DNA of 52,193 nt, taken from the NCBI GenBank assembly GCA_002281735.1, contig NCGK01000015.1, positions 1-52,193 on the forward strand, written 5' to 3'. The stretch comes from Gammaproteobacteria bacterium 28-57-27. GTDB lineage: Bacteria; Pseudomonadota; Gammaproteobacteria; Halothiobacillales; Halothiobacillaceae. This document shows, piece by piece, positions 35,631-43,799 of this stretch (positions are counted from its first letter, which is position 1; each line of letters begins with the position of its first letter). A program made the position numbers and the translations under genes. The notes under the pieces are model-generated. The model did not search any database, was not told where the DNA came from, and was given only the letters and a program-made list of their open reading frames with translations.

Positions 35631-35925
35631 TCACGGCTTGCCCGCAGGGCGACCCCATGGGGTGTGTTCTTTTGGTTACTTTTCTTGCACAAGCAAGAAA
35701 AGTGACTCGCCCGTAGCCAACGCATTTCGCAACGAAGTTTTTACATCAAGACGGGCGAAATAGCCCACTAATCGTTCAAGGGCGGTGGCCTTGTTTCGCC
35801 CGTCTCAAAGTTAACGCTTCGCACAAAACGTATTTGATACGGGCGAGTAACTTTCTTTGCTTGCACAAAGAAAGTCACCAAAGAAAAGCACCCCGATGAA
35901 GCCGCCCTGCGGGCAAGCCGTGGAC
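35631..35925. repeat. Nested palindromic element of about 300 bp
   Basis: The left arm (35631-35713) and the right arm (35839-35925) are imperfect complements over about 85 bases. They share ACGGCTTGCCCGCAGGGCG at the outside and TTGCACAAGCAAGAAAAGT-like hairpins inside. A second inverted pair, ACGGGCGAAA and TTTCGCCCGT, lies in the core. It fills most of the 533-bp gap (35594-36126) after ispH. No gene was recognised there. It may terminate both convergent messages. Confidence 0.7.
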
Positions 35926-35945
35926 TAACCCGCTCCAATCAGGCC

Positions 35946-36021
35946 GCCTCGACGTGACATCCATGTCACGGCGAGGCTCAATGCGCCATTCATGGCGCTT
36001 TGACCTGATTTCCACAGGTCA
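35946..36021. repeat. Chain of three adjacent hairpins
   Basis: GCCTCG-AC-GTGACAT-CC-ATGTCAC-GG-CGAGGC, then GCGCC-ATTCAT-GGCGC, then TGACCTG/CAGGTCA follow each other. The layout and the ACAT-CC-ATGT core recall the chain at 24.4 kb (ACAT-GG-ATGT). The remaining 105 bases to the YgjP gene show nothing I can name. Confidence 0.6.
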
Positions 36022-36126
36022 GTCCACGGCGGCATCAAAAAGGGGGGAATCCAAATCCAAATCAGTGCCGTCGGCGCGGGTGTCCATCAAACCTTCGCTT
36101 TGCGATATTCCTGCTGTGCAAGCAAC

Positions 36127-36855
36127 CTAAACCAACTTCAACCACGCTGGAAAACTTGCACGCTTGTGCGCATGACGAATACCGCGATCCAAGCTCAATG
36201 CACCAGGCAGACGCGCCTCCAGCGACTGCCAGAACACCGGGCTATGGTCGAAGTGATGCAGATGATTCAGCTCATGATGCAATACATAATTCACTTCAGC
36301 GGGCTCCAGCCACAACAGGCGTGCGCTTAAATTGATGCGTCCGGCGCGTGAGCAACTGCCCCAGCGGGTGTGGTTCCAGCGTGCCCCACTGCCTTGCAGC
36401 GGGTCGCCGTGTGCGCGGGCGAGCTGATGCAGCATGGGCAGAATCTGCAGCTTGGTATGGGCGATAAACCAGCGTTGTAGCAGGCTCCAGACCTGTTCGC
36501 CCTCGCCGCTGAATGTGAGCTGATGCTGTGCGGAGTCGATATGCAGTTGTGCGCGCGCCGTGGTGGTGGGGCGGTGGAGAAGCTGCCAGTGCTCATTCAG
36601 CGCGGGCAAGTGGATGTGCAAGGGAGGCTGGTGCGTCGGCCAAGCCGGATCGGTGTGTGTGGCAGGATGCCGTTGTGCCTGTAGTTTTTTTTCAATCCAG
36701 GCGCGGTGCTGATGAACGATGTTCAGCGCCTGTTGTGTACTGATACGTTTCGGTGTGACGATTTCCAGCCCGCGCTTGGGGTGGATGCTGACCAAAATGC
36801 GCTTGGCGCGTTGCGATAAGCGCACCTGAAACGGCGGTGGCCAGTTTTCGGGCAT
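36127..36855 (-). CDS. YgjP-type (M48-like) metallopeptidase domain protein
   Basis: A 242-residue cytosolic protein of the YgjP/WLM metallopeptidase group. The zinc motif is HHELNHLHHFDHSPVFW (HExxH plus a further His). It is preceded by the family's WGSCSRAGRINLSARLLW segment. The N-terminal part (RAKRILVSIHPKRGLEIVTP) is the usual strand-rich lead. Its ATG follows the stop of the XpaC-like gene with no gap, so it belongs to the TelA-type operon. Family substrates are unknown. Confidence 0.87.
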   Translation of the reverse strand: MPENWPPPFQVRLSQRAKRILVSIHPKRGLEIVTPKRISTQQALNIVHQHRAWIEKKLQAQRHPATHTDPAWPTHQPPLHIHLPALNEHWQLLHRPTTTARAQLHIDSAQHQLTFSGEGEQVWSLLQRWFIAHTKLQILPMLHQLARAHGDPLQGSGARWNHTRWGSCSRAGRINLSARLLWLEPAEVNYVLHHELNHLHHFDHSPVFWQSLEARLPGALSLDRGIRHAHKRASFPAWLKLV

Positions 36856-37647
36856 TTAAAAGGATTCAGGGCGCGAAAAACGGTCGGCCAGAAAACGCTC
36901 GTTGGCCAGAAGTTGTTGCATATCGTTTTCGGCCAGTGCAGCCAGGCTGCTTTGCACCTCATCATTCAGCGTGTTGAGTTGGGTCACAAACACCTGACGC
37001 GGCGTGCGGCCGTCTTTGAGTTTGTGCATCTGGCGGTAGGCTTTGGGCAGGCGCAGGTAGTTGTCCAGGGTGGCCGGGAGATAATCGAGAATAGTTTGGC
37101 GCAGGGTGTAGGCGCTGCGGTCGCCCAGCGCCTGCTGCTCAAGCAGCGGCAAAGTGTCGCGCAGGCTGGCAATGAGGCGGTCAAAGGTTTCCAGCCGTTC
37201 AGCTGTCAGACCGTTGTGTGCACGGCGCTGCAATTCGTCCAGTGCCTCATGCAGGTCTACTTGTGCCTGCGAGAGGCTGTCCTGGCGGCGCGGGGGCTGT
37301 GGGGCGATCAGGTAGCCTGCGGCATACAGACCGGGCACGATCAGCCACCAGATGTCGCCAATCAGTCCGCCGAAATACAAGCCCAAGCCAACCAGTGCCA
37401 ATGCACTGCCTAACAAGTTGCCGTTGCTGTACAGCCAGACCCAGAAGCGATGTTTCTTGGTGGGTGATGGTGGCGGCGGATTGATCTGTTTTTCCTCCAA
37501 GGCTCGCTCCAGTTCGGCTTTTTCACGCTCTAAAGTTTGCAAGGCTTCGCGCTCGGCTTTGCGTTTGCTGGTGAAGGATAGCAAGGCGGCAACGGCAACA
37601 ATGGCGGCGATGAGACCGATTAGAATTTGAACTAAAACACGTCCCAT
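36856..37647 (-). CDS. XpaC-like membrane protein with coiled coil
   Basis: A 263-residue inner-membrane protein. Residues 5-24 form a membrane segment, 28-53 a charged coiled coil (KAEREALQTLEREKAELE), and about 77-115 two more membrane segments. The cytosolic C-terminal half is helical and includes RQTILDYLPATLDNYLRLP, which resembles the YLPT motif of XpaC (halo-indolyl phosphate hydrolysis) proteins. XpaC is a common partner of TelA, so the context supports the weak similarity. The gene follows the VWA gene by 14 bases and abuts the peptidase gene. Confidence 0.5.
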   Translation of the reverse strand: MGRVLVQILIGLIAAIVAVAALLSFTSKRKAEREALQTLEREKAELERALEEKQINPPPPSPTKKHRFWVWLYSNGNLLGSALALVGLGLYFGGLIGDIWWLIVPGLYAAGYLIAPQPPRRQDSLSQAQVDLHEALDELQRRAHNGLTAERLETFDRLIASLRDTLPLLEQQALGDRSAYTLRQTILDYLPATLDNYLRLPKAYRQMHKLKDGRTPRQVFVTQLNTLNDEVQSSLAALAENDMQQLLANERFLADRFSRPESF

Positions 37648-37661
37648 AATTCACTCACAAG

Positions 37662-39275
37662 TTACTGATAGCCACGTATGGTTTTGAAGGCCGCGCCCAG
37701 GTTTTTGGTGCCATCAAACACTTTGCCGCCGGTCATATCGGCCAGTTGCTGCATGGCGACGTTGTCGGAGTCACCAAAGAGGATGGGGAAGGTTTTAATG
37801 GCTTGGGCTTCTTGCGGAAGTTGACGGAAGAAAGACTTGAATTGTTCCAGGCTCATGCCGCTGGTGTTGGCGCCATCGGTCATCAGCACCACGGAATAAT
37901 AGCGGTCAGGGTACTGGATTTGCTCGTGCGCCATCTGAGTATAAGCTCCGGCTAGCGCGGAAAAAATCGCTGTGCCGCCATCGGCCACGAAATTCTGCGT
38001 GAACTGGCGCGCGTCGGCAAGACTGTTTTCGGTCGCGCCGCCACTGGCGATCGTGAATTCCGTGGCCGGTTCAGCGTAGTGACGGAAGGGCAGGAAGCTG
38101 ATTTCTTCGCGGGCGCGGAAACGTGCGAACTGGCCGGTGAGCGAGCTGTCGCCGCCCGTCAAGTTGAGCAGAGCCGTTTTGAGCGCGCTCAGGCGTTCAC
38201 CTTGCATGGAGCCAGACAAGTCGATGACAAAATAGGCGTGGGCGGGCAGGCGCTGTTCGTCGAGATAGCTGGTGAGGATGCGATCCACCACCGAGCGTTG
38301 GCCGGGGAAGGGCAGTTCGATCAGTGTTTGGCTGCCAAAGCGTGCCTCCAGCGCGATGCTGGGCAGAATCGGACGGCGGTCGGTGTCCTTCATCAAGCGT
38401 TCTTGAATCGCCGGGCTTTTCAGCCAAGCCACCACTTTGTCGTAGTCAGCACGCTTGTTGGCATCGAGTAGCAGCAGCGGATAGTCCGCCGTGACCACGC
38501 CTTCACGCGGGTAAATCAGCGTCAGCGGTTCGCGCAACTGCCCGCTTTTGTTGAGCTGCAACAACACGGATTCGTAATTGATAATGCCGTCCAGGCTCGC
38601 TTGTTCGCGTACAAAGGCTTCACTTAACCAGCCAGAGGAGCCTGCGGTCAGGCGTTGGCCTTTGAAAAAGTCCTGTACCGTTTGCTGCTGGGCAGGGGTG
38701 AGGCTGAAGTTTTCCGGGTCGCTGGAGAGCGCGGCAATCAAGGCAATCAGCGCCGAAAAGCCGCTGTTGGATGAGGTCGGGTTGGTCATGGCGAACTTGA
38801 ATTCGCCCTTGGCCGCCCGAGCCGCAAGATCGCTCCATGAAGGCGGATTTTTATCCCAGCTCCATTGTTTGGCCAGCGACTGGCGTACCCCAACCACCAC
38901 GGGGGAGAGGGCGATTTTTTCGCGCGCAACCACGCGAGCGCGTGCACCTTCGAGCAGCTCCAGATACTTGGCATGCGAAAACCACGCCAGCGGATAGTTG
39001 GCGCCTTGCGCCAGTTGCTCGGCGCCTTCCAGCGTGCCGATATAGTCGAGCTTGAGACGCACCCCGGTATCTTTTTCCAGTTGCGGCAGCAAAGGCTCAA
39101 TGTCCTTGAGCTCGGAACCGGCCAACACGCGCAAGGCGCGGCTGTCATGCTGTGCATCGGGCTGAGGCGTGCTGGATTTGCCGCTAAACCATGACCAGGC
39201 AACCAGCGCGATCACCACGACCACAATTAAGTTGAAAAGATTGAACTTAGACTTAGGCGTAGCGGTGCTGTTCAT
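37662..39275 (-). CDS. Membrane-anchored solute-binding-like plus VWA domain protein
   Basis: A 537-residue protein. One N-terminal anchor (about residues 14-32) puts the rest in the periplasm. Residues about 45-330 look like a bacterial extracellular solute-binding domain (RVLAGSELKDIEPLLPQLE, FAMTNPTSSNSGFSALIAL). Residues about 345-535 are a von Willebrand A domain with an intact MIDAS: D352-x-S354-x-S356 in YFVIDLSGSMQ, the Thr in GGTAIFSAL and D467 in LMTDGANTSG. No ABC permease or ATPase is nearby, so it likely senses or scaffolds rather than imports. It lies between the telA-family and XpaC-like genes. Confidence 0.82.
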   Translation of the reverse strand: MNSTATPKSKFNLFNLIVVVVIALVAWSWFSGKSSTPQPDAQHDSRALRVLAGSELKDIEPLLPQLEKDTGVRLKLDYIGTLEGAEQLAQGANYPLAWFSHAKYLELLEGARARVVAREKIALSPVVVGVRQSLAKQWSWDKNPPSWSDLAARAAKGEFKFAMTNPTSSNSGFSALIALIAALSSDPENFSLTPAQQQTVQDFFKGQRLTAGSSGWLSEAFVREQASLDGIINYESVLLQLNKSGQLREPLTLIYPREGVVTADYPLLLLDANKRADYDKVVAWLKSPAIQERLMKDTDRRPILPSIALEARFGSQTLIELPFPGQRSVVDRILTSYLDEQRLPAHAYFVIDLSGSMQGERLSALKTALLNLTGGDSSLTGQFARFRAREEISFLPFRHYAEPATEFTIASGGATENSLADARQFTQNFVADGGTAIFSALAGAYTQMAHEQIQYPDRYYSVVLMTDGANTSGMSLEQFKSFFRQLPQEAQAIKTFPILFGDSDNVAMQQLADMTGGKVFDGTKNLGAAFKTIRGYQ

Positions 39276-39321
39276 CGTGATTTCTCGTGGGGTCTAGGCG
39301 GTGTATGAGCTTGGGCAGTGT

Positions 39322-39392
39322 TGTAGGGTGGATAAGCGCAGCGCATCCGCCTTGGTGACATTGGTGGATGCGCTGCGCTTATCCACCCTACA
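39322..39392. repeat. Perfect 27-bp inverted repeat within the TelA cluster
   Basis: TGTAGGGTGGATAAGCGCAG, continuing CGCATCC, and its exact complement are separated by a 17-base loop. It occupies the gap between the VWA gene and the telA-family gene. Such a strong hairpin in the middle of an apparent operon could reduce read-through or be a dispersed REP-type repeat. A weaker hairpin (CTCCCTC and GAGGGAG) lies beside it. Confidence 0.75.
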
Positions 39393-39448
39393 AGATATGG
39401 GGCTGTCGCCCCCTCCCTCGCGAGGGGTGAGGGAGTTAAATCAAGCAC

Positions 39449-40678
39449 TTACAAGGTCAATTCGCTTGGCATATTCAAACGTGCCACCTCGGTCTGCGCT
39501 TTTTCGCCACGCACGCGGTCGAGGTAGGTTTGTGATTTGTGGATTTCAGTGTTCAGCACATCGACGGTTTGTTTCATGTTTTCCAGGGCTTTGACCTTGT
39601 AGGTCGCCATGTCGTCCATGGTGGCGTAAATATCGGTAAAGGCGCGTTTGAGCGAGTCGATATTCACGGCGGCGCTGGAAGCTTGTTTGTGAATGTCAGC
39701 AGATTGCTGGCGCAGCATTTTGGCGGTGGATTCAATCATGCCGCTGGTGGTGGTGTTGAGGGCGTTGATTTGGTCGAGTACCAGCTTTTGATTGCCCAAG
39801 GCCTGCGCCACCATCACGGCGGTACGCAGTGCCGATACGGTGGTGGTGCTGGCGCGATCGACACCTTTAATCAGCTCGAAATTGTTTTTGCGAATCATGT
39901 CCAAAGCCAGATAGCCTTGGATCGATACGGCAAGCTGGGTGAGCAGGTCTTGCACTTTTTGGCGCGCGTTGAACAGCAGATCTTCTTGCACGATACGCGC
40001 TTTTTCAGGATCAGTGGCTTGCAGTTCACTCACACGGGCGACAATTTTCTGGTCGATGGCCTGGCCGATTTCAGCATATTCGCGCAGCTTGCCCATGCTG
40101 GCCCACAAGTTGGATTTTTCCTGTTCAATGGCTGCGTTGTCTTTGCGCAGCTCGTCCTGGCCTTTGTAGAGCGTTTCCAGGATCTTGTTCAGGTGGCCTT
40201 GGGCGGATTGATAGCGCAGGAAAAAGTCGCGTAGCTTGTCACCCCACGGAATGATGCCAAATAGCTTTTTCGGCGCAAGCAGGTCGCCTTGGTTGCTGGG
40301 GTCGAGGTCTTCCATGGTTTTGCGCAGATCAACCAGTGAACGTGTGACCGGATGGGCTTCGTTAAAAAAGCCAGCTTCCAGATTGGCCATCGGACGTTCA
40401 AGCATGCGGTTGGACATATTGGCGGTGGCGCGGATCTCGGCATCGCCCATGGTGCGCAGCGCGTCGGCTTTGCTGCGGAAGTCTTCGCCTTGGGCATCCA
40501 GATTGAGAATGGCGTTGACGAAGTTTTCTGCGCGCGCATCCAGCTCCTGGCGTTGTGCTTCAGACAGTGGCACAAGTTCGCGCGATTGCGGTGCCGATAC
40601 GGCGGCCACGGCGGCCGGTGGGGTGAGGTGTTCGGGTGGGGTGAGTGCTGTGGTGGTGGGCGTGGTCAGTTCGTTCAT
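39449..40678 (-). CDS. TelA/KlaA-family toxic anion resistance protein
   Basis: A 409-residue cytosolic, almost all-helical protein of the TelA family (PF05816), known from tellurite resistance and from phage and colicin resistance loci. Recognisable parts are LFGIIPWGDKLRDFFLRYQ, the central RKDNAAIEQEKSNLWASM, and KVQDLLTQLAVSIQGYLALD with the following RKNNFELIKGVDRAST. The molecular role is not established. A strong AGGAGA ribosome site precedes the ATG. The partners here are two anchored solute-binding-like proteins and an XpaC-like protein, suggesting an envelope stress function. Confidence 0.9.
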   Translation of the reverse strand: MNELTTPTTTALTPPEHLTPPAAVAAVSAPQSRELVPLSEAQRQELDARAENFVNAILNLDAQGEDFRSKADALRTMGDAEIRATANMSNRMLERPMANLEAGFFNEAHPVTRSLVDLRKTMEDLDPSNQGDLLAPKKLFGIIPWGDKLRDFFLRYQSAQGHLNKILETLYKGQDELRKDNAAIEQEKSNLWASMGKLREYAEIGQAIDQKIVARVSELQATDPEKARIVQEDLLFNARQKVQDLLTQLAVSIQGYLALDMIRKNNFELIKGVDRASTTTVSALRTAVMVAQALGNQKLVLDQINALNTTTSGMIESTAKMLRQQSADIHKQASSAAVNIDSLKRAFTDIYATMDDMATYKVKALENMKQTVDVLNTEIHKSQTYLDRVRGEKAQTEVARLNMPSELTL

Positions 40679-40735
40679 GGTGGATTTCTCCTGAGGTAGC
40701 CAAGGGATGCTTAGGGGGGTAGGTTGAAAACGAAT

Positions 40736-40835
40736 TTTTAGCCACAGAGAACACAGAGATCACGGAGATGGGAGAAGGTGTGAAAGTGATGCGCTGAATC
40801 AGGGGTTTCCTAACTCTGCGTCCTCTGTGGCTAAA
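40736..40835. repeat. TTAGCCACAGAG palindromic repeat, copy 3
   Basis: It begins TTTTAGCCACAGAGAACACA and ends CTCTGCGTCCTCTGTGGCTAA, so the arms pair over about 20 bases with a loop of about 55. It separates the telA-family gene from the upstream solute-binding-like gene. Confidence 0.75.
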
Positions 40836-40848
40836 TGGGTTTCAGGAT

Positions 40849-41934
40849 TTACTTCATCTGTTGCTCAATGGATTGAATCATGCCTTCGAGGGTTTCATAG
40901 CTGGGTGGATCAATAATCTGCACCAGCTCGGTAGGTACGGCGAGCTTGCGATTGTCTGTTTGTGCTTTGAATGCGGCGGTATCGGTGGTGCGGAAGCCGT
41001 GTTCGGTGGCGAGTTTTTGTAACTCCGGGTCGTCGCTCAAAACTTGTCCCAGACGGGCGCCGTTTTCGCTCAGCCCAACGAGTACATGGCGGGTGAACAG
41101 ACCGGGTTCGGGGTAGAGCAGGGCCATGTTAGGGCGGATGCCTGAGGGGGTCTTCAGCGCTTCATGGATGAATTGTGATTCGTAAATCATCACCAGCGGC
41201 GAACTACCCATACCCAAGGACAAGTAGTTTTCAAATGGCCCTTCGGAGGAATATTCGGTGTAGCCCTGACGCAGGAAGAGCGGTAACAGCTTGGGCAACG
41301 CGGCATCCATTTCTTCGCGCGAGGCCACCACGCGCTGGCCGTTGGCGATGTAACTCATCAGGGCGAGATACATGGCGGCGGAGTTGGACTTGCGCACATC
41401 GGTGGTACGGATGAGTACCGATTTGTTGACCGGGTAGGCGGCGCTGTCTTTAAGGTCTTTCCAGCGTGTTTCCTGCTGTGTCCATGCGAAATAACGATCC
41501 AAATCAAACCAGTAGTACACACCATCTTTTTCGCGTACCACGCCATTCGCTTCAAGTATTTTGGCGATGGGCTGCCATGAGGCGATGACCATTGGGGTGA
41601 AAAACGGGACATAGGTTGGGCGCTTGCCGACGGCTTGCAGGATTTTGTCGGCTGCAGGTTGTCCGGCAGGAAAGGCGAAGTCGTATTTTTTTAGATCAAA
41701 GGCAGTGGCAATTTGGCGTGAGCCGGCTTTTTCCGTTTTAACAATCAAACCTTGTTTCAGCAGAGCCTGTTGCACACGCGGGTCGGCGAAGAAAGCTTCC
41801 TTTTCCGAGCCGATCAGGCCACTGATGGTAATTTGCGCCTTGAGCGCGAGCTGGCCACTCATGGAGTTGAAAATGGCATAACCCAGCCCGGCGAGCAGGA
41901 TCAGCCCAAGAACAGGTGCGAGGATGCGATTCAT
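40849..41934 (-). CDS. Membrane-anchored solute-binding-like protein of the TelA cluster
   Basis: A 361-residue protein with one N-terminal membrane segment (APVLGLILLAGLGYAIF) and a periplasmic body. The body has features of extracellular solute-binding folds: YDFAFPAGQPAADKI, FFTPMVIASWQPIAKILE, and RKSNSAAMYLALMSYIANG, a Ser-rich ligand-loop pattern like that in the VWA fusion. It has no signal cleavage site or lipobox, so it stays anchored. It heads the cluster, with AGAGGA before its ATG. The ligand cannot be named. Confidence 0.65.
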   Translation of the reverse strand: MNRILAPVLGLILLAGLGYAIFNSMSGQLALKAQITISGLIGSEKEAFFADPRVQQALLKQGLIVKTEKAGSRQIATAFDLKKYDFAFPAGQPAADKILQAVGKRPTYVPFFTPMVIASWQPIAKILEANGVVREKDGVYYWFDLDRYFAWTQQETRWKDLKDSAAYPVNKSVLIRTTDVRKSNSAAMYLALMSYIANGQRVVASREEMDAALPKLLPLFLRQGYTEYSSEGPFENYLSLGMGSSPLVMIYESQFIHEALKTPSGIRPNMALLYPEPGLFTRHVLVGLSENGARLGQVLSDDPELQKLATEHGFRTTDTAAFKAQTDNRKLAVPTELVQIIDPPSYETLEGMIQSIEQQMK

Positions 41935-42019
41935 TGTTGTTATGTCCTCTGCGAAAGCGGTTGCAACGAATAGTAGATGAAGTTTTTGCTAGTTGTGTGA
42001 ATGGGGCGCTGGGTTTGGT

Positions 42020-42862
42020 TCAGTGCTTGCCTCCACCGGATGCGCGCAAGAGAACCGCATCCATCCAGCGCCCGGGCAGCAGGCGTTTCAGCCAGGCAAA
42101 GGCAATGGTTGGTACGGTGACGCGGTAACGCAGGCGTGGGCGCGGGCTTTCCAGTGCGTGAATGAGCTTGGCGACCACGGCCTCGGGGGGCAAGGTGAAT
42201 GGCGCGGCGGCACCTTCTTTTTGCAGGCGCACGAGCTGTTTTTTGTATTGGGCTTCATGCACGCTGCCCGTGGTTTGAATCCAGCGGGTCAAGGCCAGGT
42301 AGGAATTGGCGCGAAAGCGGGTTTCAATCGGGCCGGGTTCGATCAGGCTGAGATGGATGCCGCTGCCGCGCAGCTCCATGCGCAAGGTGTCGCTTAAGCC
42401 TTCCAAGGCGAATTTGCTGGCGGTGTAGGCGCCACGATAAGGCAAGGCAGCAAAGCCGAGTACGGAGCTGCATTGCACGATGCGCCCGTGCCCTTGTTGG
42501 CGCATCAGCGGAATCAGGCGATTGGTGAGTTCCACCCAGCCGAACAGATTGGTTTCAAACTGTGCACGCAGTGCATCACGGCTCAAATCCTCCACCGCGC
42601 CGGGCAAGCCCCATGCACCGTTGTTGAACAGCGCATCCAGTCTCCCGCCAGTGCGGGTGAGCAGTATGTCTATGGCGGCATGAATGGATTGCGAGTCGTC
42701 CAGATCCAGCCAGAGCGCATCAAAACCATCGGCGTGCAGCTTTTCGACATCGCGCAATTGACGCGCGCTGGCGAAGACGCGCCAACCGCGTTCGCGCAGG
42801 GTGTGGGCGGCGCATAGGCCGATACCGGAGGAGCAGCCGGTGACAAGAATGGTTCTGGGCAT
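42020..42862 (-). CDS. Short-chain dehydrogenase/reductase
   Basis: A 280-residue classical SDR oxidoreductase. The cofactor motif is VTGCSSGIGLCAA, with Arg residues after strand 2 (ASARQLRDVEKL), which favours NADP(H). The structural motif is NNGAWG. The active site has Ser in VQCSSVLGF and Y-x3-K in GAYTASKFALEGL. The substrate is unknown. The C-terminal extension with basic residues is like those of membrane-associated SDRs. It is separated from the TelA cluster by 85 bases on the same strand and may or may not be co-transcribed. Confidence 0.9.
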   Translation of the reverse strand: MPRTILVTGCSSGIGLCAAHTLRERGWRVFASARQLRDVEKLHADGFDALWLDLDDSQSIHAAIDILLTRTGGRLDALFNNGAWGLPGAVEDLSRDALRAQFETNLFGWVELTNRLIPLMRQQGHGRIVQCSSVLGFAALPYRGAYTASKFALEGLSDTLRMELRGSGIHLSLIEPGPIETRFRANSYLALTRWIQTTGSVHEAQYKKQLVRLQKEGAAAPFTLPPEAVVAKLIHALESPRPRLRYRVTVPTIAFAWLKRLLPGRWMDAVLLRASGGGKH

Positions 42863-42970
42863 GGGCGAGCCTTTGCAGGGGAGTAAAAAAAACGTGGTGC
42901 TGAAACGCGTTATATCAGGCGACTGAATGTATCATTCAACGTGATTTTTCAAGGACTCAGAGCGTTAAAT

Positions 42971-43687
42971 ATGAATACGCATCATCCGGATGAACCTGCC
43001 TCCCTCCCAGTGGAGCATCCGCATAGTTTTTGGTGGCATATCCGCCGCTATCTGGTGGCTGGGTTATTGATTTGGGCACCGCTCGCGGCAACGGGCTGGA
43101 TTGTCGTAACCTTGGTCAATCTGATGGATATGAGCCTGCTGCTGTTGCCGTCGGATTACCGGCCTTCGCATTGGTTGCCTTTTCCCATTCCCGGTTTGGG
43201 GATCGTGCTGGCATTGTCAATTTTACTGCTGACAGGCTTGGTTGCGGCCAACTATCTGGGGCGGCGCTTGGTGGGGTTGGGCGAATCAATCCTTGACCGC
43301 ATTCCCTTTGTGCGCTCGATTTACTCTGGCATCAAACAGCTGTTGGAAACGTTTTTATCCAAGGACTCGCGTTCGTTTCGCAAGGTTTTGTTAGTCGAGT
43401 ATCCGAGCAAGGGGTTGTGGACGCTGGCTTTTCTTGCCGGTGATCCAGTGGGTGAAATTCAACAGAAAACCGCTAGCGAAGTGCTGACAATTTATGTGCC
43501 GACCGCGCCGAATCCGACCTCGGGCTATGTCATTTTTGTGCCCAAGGATGAAGCGATAGAACTTGAAATGAGCGTGGAAGATGCCATGCGCATGATCGTC
43601 TCGTTGGGCATGGTGGTTCCCGCGGCAAGTAAGGCCGAAGCTGCTGCCCAGCTTAATGCGCTTGCCGCTCCTGCATCCAAAACGTAA
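42971..43687 (+). CDS. DUF502 inner-membrane protein
   Basis: A 238-residue membrane protein with two hydrophobic segments (YLVAGLLIWAPLAATGWIVV and GIVLALSILLLTGLVAANYL). Conserved DUF502 motifs follow: ILDRIPFVRSIYSGIKQLLE, VEYPSKGLWTLAFLAG and VPTAPNPTSGYVIFVPKDE. Function is unknown. DUF502 genes commonly lie just before aspS, as here. I start at MNTHHPDE. The frame opens ten codons earlier at a GTG. Confidence 0.9.
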   Translation: MNTHHPDEPASLPVEHPHSFWWHIRRYLVAGLLIWAPLAATGWIVVTLVNLMDMSLLLLPSDYRPSHWLPFPIPGLGIVLALSILLLTGLVAANYLGRRLVGLGESILDRIPFVRSIYSGIKQLLETFLSKDSRSFRKVLLVEYPSKGLWTLAFLAGDPVGEIQQKTASEVLTIYVPTAPNPTSGYVIFVPKDEAIELEMSVEDAMRMIVSLGMVVPAASKAEAAAQLNALAAPASKT

Positions 43688-43799
43688 CATTCACGCCCTT
43701 TGATATTTTTGTTGCTGTGGTTGCCGTGCGAGGCAGCCTCGCGATTCGCTCATTATTCAAGGCGTATACCTTTACGTCAGCTATTTTCCGGAACACTTC

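Noticed and set aside
37662..39275. The VWA protein as a binding protein of an ABC importer
   Set aside because: No permease or ATPase gene is near, the protein is anchored, not free, and the VWA domain is not a feature of such importers.
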